Shown in pieces: positions 6,509 to 10,248 of a stretch of DNA of 10,248 bases. This stretch comes from Saprospiraceae bacterium. GTDB taxonomy: Bacteria; Bacteroidota; Bacteroidia; Bacteroidales; JAIPBB01. The DNA is taken from assembly GCA_021739805.1 (NCBI GenBank), contig JAIPBB010000192.1, forward strand, positions 1-10,248, in the 5' to 3' direction. Position 1 is the stretch's first letter. Each line of letters begins with the position of its first letter. Position numbers and translations under genes: made by a program. Below the pieces are notes generated by a model. The model was not told the origin of the DNA, did not search any database, and was given only the letters and a program-made list of their open reading frames with translations.

Positions 6509-6548
6509 TTGTACGATATCGAGCAATTTTTTGTACAAATGCGAACAA
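6509..6548. promoter_or_regulatory. Two dyad sites 22 bp apart, candidate activator-binding sites (UAS)
   Basis: Site 1 is TTGTACGATATCGAGCAA (6509-6526) with a perfect CGATATCG centre and TTG/CAA ends. Site 2 is TTGTACAAATGCGAACAA (6531-6548). Both fit TTGT-C--AT--G--CAA, are partly dyad-symmetric and match each other at 13 of 18 positions. Centre spacing is 22 bp, about two helical turns. The centres are about 96 and 118 bp upstream of the predicted sigma54 start point on the minus strand and about 42-63 bp upstream of the response-regulator ATG. This geometry suits an NtrC-type activator acting on the exporter promoter and possibly on its own gene. Assignment to this regulator is inferred. 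Confidence 0.5.
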
Positions 6549-6580
6549 TAATTTTTTAATTTAGCTAAAAATTAAGAATT

Positions 6581-7957
6581 ATGTCAAAAATAAACGCAAA
6601 TATTTTAATTGTTGACGACGACCAGGATGTCTTATTAGCCGCCCGATTGTTATTAAAACAATATTTTTCCATTGTTCATACAGAGAAATCACCATCGAAT
6701 ATTCCTGATTTACTTTCTAATGAAAGCTATGACGTGATTTTGCTGGATATGAATTTTTCTAAGGAAGCAACAAGTGGAAAAGAAGGTTTTCATTGGCTAA
6801 ATAAAATACTTGAATTAGATCCTGCTGCGGTTGTTATTTTTATCACAGGATATGGAGATATTGAACTTGCTGTACAGGGAATTAAAGAAGGAGCAAGTAA
6901 TTTTATCCTTAAACCATGGGATAATAAAAAACTTTTGGCAACCATTGAAGCAAATCTTCAACTTAGGCAATCGAAAGTTGAAATGGAAAATCTTCGAAAT
7001 AAAAATAAAGTTCTTTTATCGGATAGCGACCAACAATATCATAATTTAATAGGACAATCAGCATCTATGCAAAAGGTTATGGCAACAGTAATGAAAGTTG
7101 CAAAGACAGATGCAAACATCATGATTCTTGGTGAGAACGGCACAGGGAAAGAGCTAATTGCAAGAGCAATTCATAGAGAATCTAACCGTTCAAAGGAAGT
7201 TTTCATAAATGTTGACTTAGGTGCAATTAGCGAAAGTCTTTTTGAAAGTGAGCTATTTGGATATAAAAAAGGTGCATTCACCGATGCAAAAGAAGATAGA
7301 GCCGGAAGATTTGAAGCTGCAAATAAAGGTTCCATTTTTCTTGATGAAATTGGAAATTTGTCAGTTGCCTTACAGTCGAAGTTATTAAGTGTTTTGCAAA
7401 ACCGAAAGGTTACCCGCATTGGGTCAAATAAAGAAATTCCAATTGACGTAAGGTTAATTTTTGCTACAAATATGCCTTTATATCAAATGGTGAAAGAGAA
7501 TAAATTCAGGCAGGATTTGCTGTACAGAATAAATACTGTTGAGCTTAATCTTCCACCTTTGAGAGAAAGAGAAGAGGACATTGCTCTACTGGTGGAGTAT
7601 TTTTTGAATATTTATTGTAAGAAATATAAAATGCCCATGAAAAGACTTCACGCAAGTACTTTAAAGCGTTTGGAAAAACATAATTGGCCGGGGAATATTC
7701 GTGAATTACAACATGCTGTTGAAAGGGCTGTAATTCTTAGTGAGACTAATATATTGCAGCCACAGGATTTTTTCATCTCGCAAAATGATGCTCACACAGA
7801 TGAAATTTCAACATCGAATCTAAATCTTGAGGATACAGAAAAAATGCTGATTAGAAAAGTTGTTGACAAACATGGTGGAAATATTAGTAGAGCGGCAAAG
7901 GAATTAGGCTTAACAAGAGCTTCATTATATAGAAGAATTGAGAAGTACTCGTTATAA
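6581..7957 (+). CDS. NtrC-family sigma54-dependent response regulator
   Basis: This 458-residue protein has the full three-domain order. The receiver domain is at 7-125, with the acidic pocket DDD (12-14), phosphoacceptor Asp56 in VILLDM, Thr89 and Lys111. The AAA+ sigma54-interaction domain is at about 154-385, with Walker A GENGTGK (184-190), Walker B SIFLDE (251-256) and the arginine-finger region RQDLLYR (310-316). The sigma54-contact loop reads GAFTDA (231-236) rather than the textbook GAFTGA. A Fis-type helix-turn-helix is at about 418-456, with GGNISRAAKELGLTRASLYR. Members hydrolyse ATP as hexamers to open sigma54 promoters after phosphorylation by a partner kinase, here most likely the protein encoded at 8175. 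It is transcribed divergently from the exporter, its likely target. The ATG at 6581 gives the expected N-terminus ahead of ILIVDDD; no Shine-Dalgarno is visible. Confidence 0.95.
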   Translation: MSKINANILIVDDDQDVLLAARLLLKQYFSIVHTEKSPSNIPDLLSNESYDVILLDMNFSKEATSGKEGFHWLNKILELDPAAVVIFITGYGDIELAVQGIKEGASNFILKPWDNKKLLATIEANLQLRQSKVEMENLRNKNKVLLSDSDQQYHNLIGQSASMQKVMATVMKVAKTDANIMILGENGTGKELIARAIHRESNRSKEVFINVDLGAISESLFESELFGYKKGAFTDAKEDRAGRFEAANKGSIFLDEIGNLSVALQSKLLSVLQNRKVTRIGSNKEIPIDVRLIFATNMPLYQMVKENKFRQDLLYRINTVELNLPPLREREEDIALLVEYFLNIYCKKYKMPMKRLHASTLKRLEKHNWPGNIRELQHAVERAVILSETNILQPQDFFISQNDAHTDEISTSNLNLEDTEKMLIRKVVDKHGGNISRAAKELGLTRASLYRRIEKYSL

Positions 7958-7973
7958 GGCTAAGGAGAAGGCA

Positions 7974-8120
7974 GAAGTCGGAAGTCAGAAGTCGGAAGTC
8001 CGAAGTGAAACCCTTGCACTGAGCGAAGTCGAAGTGTGAAACCCTTGCACTGAGCGAAGTCGAAGTGTGAAACCCTTGCACTGAGCGAAGTCGAAGTGTG
8101 AAACCCGAAACCCGAAACAA
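7974..8120. repeat. Tandem repeat block: 7-bp units, three exact 31-bp copies, 7-bp units
   Basis: The block has three parts. First come five 7-bp units GAAGTCN (7974-8008, the last one GAAGTGA). Then come three identical 31-bp copies (8005-8035, 8036-8066, 8067-8097), each starting GTGAAACCCTTGCACTGAG, followed by a 9-bp partial copy (8098-8106). Last are GAAACCC units (8100-8120). The core CACTGAGCGAAGTCGAAGTG has short CACT/AGTG ends in inverted orientation. The block fills most of the 217-bp gap between the regulator and kinase genes. From memory, this core is common between genes in Bacteroidota and is often translated into spurious small hypothetical proteins. There are no spacers between copies, so it is not a CRISPR array. 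Confidence 0.9.
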
Positions 8121-8174
8121 GAAGGTTAATGGGTAAAATGCTAAAATAAATTAAGACACAATATTAAATCCAGA

Positions 8175-9533
8175 ATGATGATCTATAAAAATTTCAGAAT
8201 ATTAATTGTAATAAGAGTTCTGATAATTATTGTCTCGGCATTTTTATTAGTTTATTTGATTGAAAACACTGAATATTTGGTTAGTTCAGGGATATTAATA
8301 TTACTGATAATTATCCAAATTTATGGACTTGTCAGATATGTTGACAAAACCAACCAACGATTATCTCATTTTTTGGAAAGTATAAAGTATTCTGATTTTA
8401 CTTCTTCTTATTCTGAAAAAGGTAAAGGTAAAAGCTTCGATAAACTCAACAGTGCTTTTAATGATGTGATTCAAAAGTTTAATTTAGCTCGTTCGGCTGA
8501 AGAAGAACATTTTTATTATTTGCAAACTGTTGTTCAGCATGTAAAAATTGGAATTCTTGCTTATAAACGAAATGGTGAAGTTGATTTGTATAACAATGCA
8601 GCAAAGATTATTTTCAAAATCACCAATCTTAAAAACATTAATGAACTTGGCATTATTGACCCGAATTTGCCCGAATTATTATTGAAATTAGAAGCCGGAG
8701 ACAACCATCTTTACAAGCTTTTAATTGACAATGAAATTCAGCAATTATCAATTTTTGCATCTGAGTTCAGGATGAAAGGCGAAGAATATATTCTCATTTC
8801 TTTACAAAACATACATTCTGAACTTGAAGAAAAGGAAATTGAATCCTGGCAGAAACTCATCAGAGTTTTAACCCATGAAATAATGAATTCTATCACTCCG
8901 ATTTCATCTTTGGCTTCAACAGTAAAAGAACTGCTTGCTGATGAAGACGGCTCACCTTCAAGCCTCGAGAGTATTGACTCAGAGACAATCGAAAGTGTTC
9001 ATGAAGCATTGAAAACTATTGAAAGCCGAAGCCTGGGGCTATTAAATTTTGTTGATGTTTACAGGAATCTTACCAGAATTCCAAAACCAAATTTCCGCTA
9101 TTATAAGATTAAAGATTTGTTCAACAGGGTTGAGCAATTGCTTTTTCCGAATGTATGTGAAATGAAAATTGACTGTAAATGCGAAGTTTACCCCGAAGAT
9201 TTAAAACTTACTGCTGACCCTGATTTGTTGGAACAGGTTTTAATTAATCTTTTAATAAATGCTTTTGATGCAGTTAAAGCAGTTGAAAAACCAATTGTTC
9301 GAATGCGAGCTTCTGTATTGCCAAATGGAAAAATCTGCATCGAAATTAGTGATAATGGACACGGCATTAAACCGGATATAATTGACAAAATATTTATACC
9401 ATTCTTTACATCAAAAAAACAAGGCTCAGGAATTGGTTTAAGCCTTTCACGCCAAATTATGCATTTGCATAAAGGAAAAATCACAGTAAATTCTGAGGCT
9501 GATAGTGGAACGATTTTTCGGTTGACGTTTTGA
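8175..9533 (+). CDS. Sensor histidine kinase, NtrY/NtrB-like, with a minimal sensor loop
   Basis: This 452-residue membrane kinase has two TM segments at about 9-29 and 34-52 joined by only about five residues, so it has essentially no periplasmic sensor domain. A HAMP-like or linker helix (about 53-108) leads to a PAS-like region at about 112-212. The HisKA domain carries His234 in LTHEIMNSITPISSL. The ATPase domain has the N-box NLLINAFDAV (358-367), G1 DNGHGI (393-398), F-box FIPFFTSK (407-414) and G2 GSGIGLSLS (417-425). All catalytic residues are present. It would autophosphorylate His234 and pass the phosphate to Asp56 of the regulator upstream. The ATG at 8175 is used; a second ATG follows directly at 8178, and no Shine-Dalgarno is seen. 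The 217-bp repeat-rich gap from the regulator gene is wide for a two-component pair. The 3' end lies 6 bp from the converging gene at 9540. Confidence 0.93.
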   Translation: MMIYKNFRILIVIRVLIIIVSAFLLVYLIENTEYLVSSGILILLIIIQIYGLVRYVDKTNQRLSHFLESIKYSDFTSSYSEKGKGKSFDKLNSAFNDVIQKFNLARSAEEEHFYYLQTVVQHVKIGILAYKRNGEVDLYNNAAKIIFKITNLKNINELGIIDPNLPELLLKLEAGDNHLYKLLIDNEIQQLSIFASEFRMKGEEYILISLQNIHSELEEKEIESWQKLIRVLTHEIMNSITPISSLASTVKELLADEDGSPSSLESIDSETIESVHEALKTIESRSLGLLNFVDVYRNLTRIPKPNFRYYKIKDLFNRVEQLLFPNVCEMKIDCKCEVYPEDLKLTADPDLLEQVLINLLINAFDAVKAVEKPIVRMRASVLPNGKICIEISDNGHGIKPDIIDKIFIPFFTSKKQGSGIGLSLSRQIMHLHKGKITVNSEADSGTIFRLTF

Positions 9534-9539
9534 AAAGTT

Positions 9540-10248
9540 TTATTCTACAACCAACTTTTGAGTTTCAATCATCTCATCATTAGAAATTTTAATAAGGTAA
9601 ACACCTTTCGAGAAATTACTTAAATCTAATTGTTTTGTCGTATTCCCGGATAATATTTCTGAATGGATTAATTGGCCTGAAATATTGAATATGTTAATTG
9701 TGGCTTTTTTCCTTTGATTGTATTCAATTGAAACAAAACCAGAAGTTGGATTTGGGTAGATTTTTAAATTCAGCTGATGTTTCTCTACTATATCAATGGT
9801 TGATATCACTTCACCACCCTTATCAATTCTATAGAATTCACCTGCCCCAAATCCTCCAGCCATAAATCCATGATTATTATCTAAGAAAAATAGGTCATAT
9901 GAATTATCAAAGAAATCATTACATATGCCAGTAGAATTTTGATATTGCCAGGTTGTCCCACCATCAATTGTATTTTGGACTTGAAAAAATCCGGCAAAAT
10001 AACCTGTTGTGTCATTTGTAAAGGTCATATCTGTAATGAAGTTCATAGCATAAACGGATGATTTCAGAAACCAAGTTGTGCCTGCATCAATAGTTTTAAA
10101 TAAGTATAAAGTATCTATTGAGTTTCCACCAAAATGATGATAGCAATAACCAATACTGTCACTAGGGAAACAGATATTTGAAACTCCTCCATTACTATTG
10201 ATAGTTTGTTGTGTCCATGAAACACCTCCATTATCACTTTTTAAAATA
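9540..10248 (-). CDS. Secreted BNR/Ycf48-like repeat protein with T9SS sorting domain, C-terminal part
   Basis: The frame is open from the right edge (first full codon at 10247) to the TAA at 9542-9540, so the N-terminus is outside the window. About 235 residues are visible. The first part contains Asp-box-like repeats of the Ycf48/BNR propeller type, with the pattern 'D-x-G-x-(T/S)-W': KSDNGGVSWTQQ, KTIDAGTTWFLKS and NTIDGGTTWQYQN, each followed by a stretch ending in Gly-Tyr/Gly-Phe. The last roughly 75 residues are a T9SS type A sorting domain: LKIYPNPTSGFVSIEYN, then INIFNISGQLIHS, then LDLSNFSKGVYLIKI and the basic-to-hydrophobic end QKLVVE. Such domains direct export through the Por/T9SS outer-membrane system and are then removed or anchored. 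The visible repeats suggest a cell-surface or secreted propeller of unknown ligand. No functional link to the exporter is evident. Confidence 0.9.
   Translation of the reverse strand, partial: ILKSDNGGVSWTQQTINSNGGVSNICFPSDSIGYCYHHFGGNSIDTLYLFKTIDAGTTWFLKSSVYAMNFITDMTFTNDTTGYFAGFFQVQNTIDGGTTWQYQNSTGICNDFFDNSYDLFFLDNNHGFMAGGFGAGEFYRIDKGGEVISTIDIVEKHQLNLKIYPNPTSGFVSIEYNQRKKATINIFNISGQLIHSEILSGNTTKQLDLSNFSKGVYLIKISNDEMIETQKLVVE

Noticed and set aside
8005..8106. CRISPR array
   Set aside because: The 31-bp copies are directly abutted with no spacers, there are only three, and no cas gene is nearby.
7884..8120. 78-codon minus-strand reading frame across the 31-bp repeats
   Set aside because: Its sequence is just the translation of the tandem repeats, and its stop end overlaps the helix-turn-helix region of the regulator gene on the other strand. 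Such frames are known annotation artefacts.

Overview
The window looks like chromosomal DNA of a Bacteroidota bacterium. It is strongly AT-rich, and most genes lack a Shine-Dalgarno sequence. It carries a protein ending in a type IX secretion (T9SS) type A sorting domain, a PD40-repeat lipoprotein, and an 805-residue MacB/FtsX-like permease of the kind common in that phylum. The genus cannot be read from the sequence.

Layout. Positions 1-833 (minus) hold the N-terminal part of a PD40 beta-propeller lipoprotein that runs off the left edge. Positions 834-1236 have no convincing gene but contain two palindromes and a complex inverted-repeat cluster. Positions 1237-6408 (minus) form a gene set read right to left: a HlyD-type periplasmic adaptor (5158-6408), a LolD/MacB-type ATPase (4198-4902), the large permease (1531-3948) and a 90-residue uncharacterised protein (1237-1509). 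Divergent from it, on the plus strand, are an NtrC-type sigma54-activating response regulator (6581-7957) and a histidine kinase (8175-9533). Positions 9540-10248 (minus) hold the C-terminal part of a secreted BNR/Ycf48-like repeat protein with a T9SS sorting domain, cut by the right edge.

How it fits together. I infer one self-contained module. A membrane kinase with almost no extracytoplasmic loop signals to an NtrC-like regulator. That regulator would activate a sigma54 promoter in the 172-bp divergent region and so drive a MacB-like tripartite exporter. A -24/-12-like sequence lies just ahead of the adaptor gene, and two dyad sites 22 bp apart sit about 96 and 118 bp upstream of its predicted start point. 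No TolC-type outer-membrane gene is present, so a partner elsewhere is assumed.

Repeats. Four genes (5158, 4198 and 1237 on the minus strand; 7957 on the plus strand) have a repeat tract beginning within about 1-17 bp after the stop codon. Each tract is different: 7/9-bp units, 8-bp and 21-bp units, a hairpin pair with complementary loops, and three exact 31-bp copies. The hairpin pair is the most unusual structure seen: its two 21-nt loops are complementary along their whole length, and the single mismatch becomes a G-U pair only in RNA from the operon strand.
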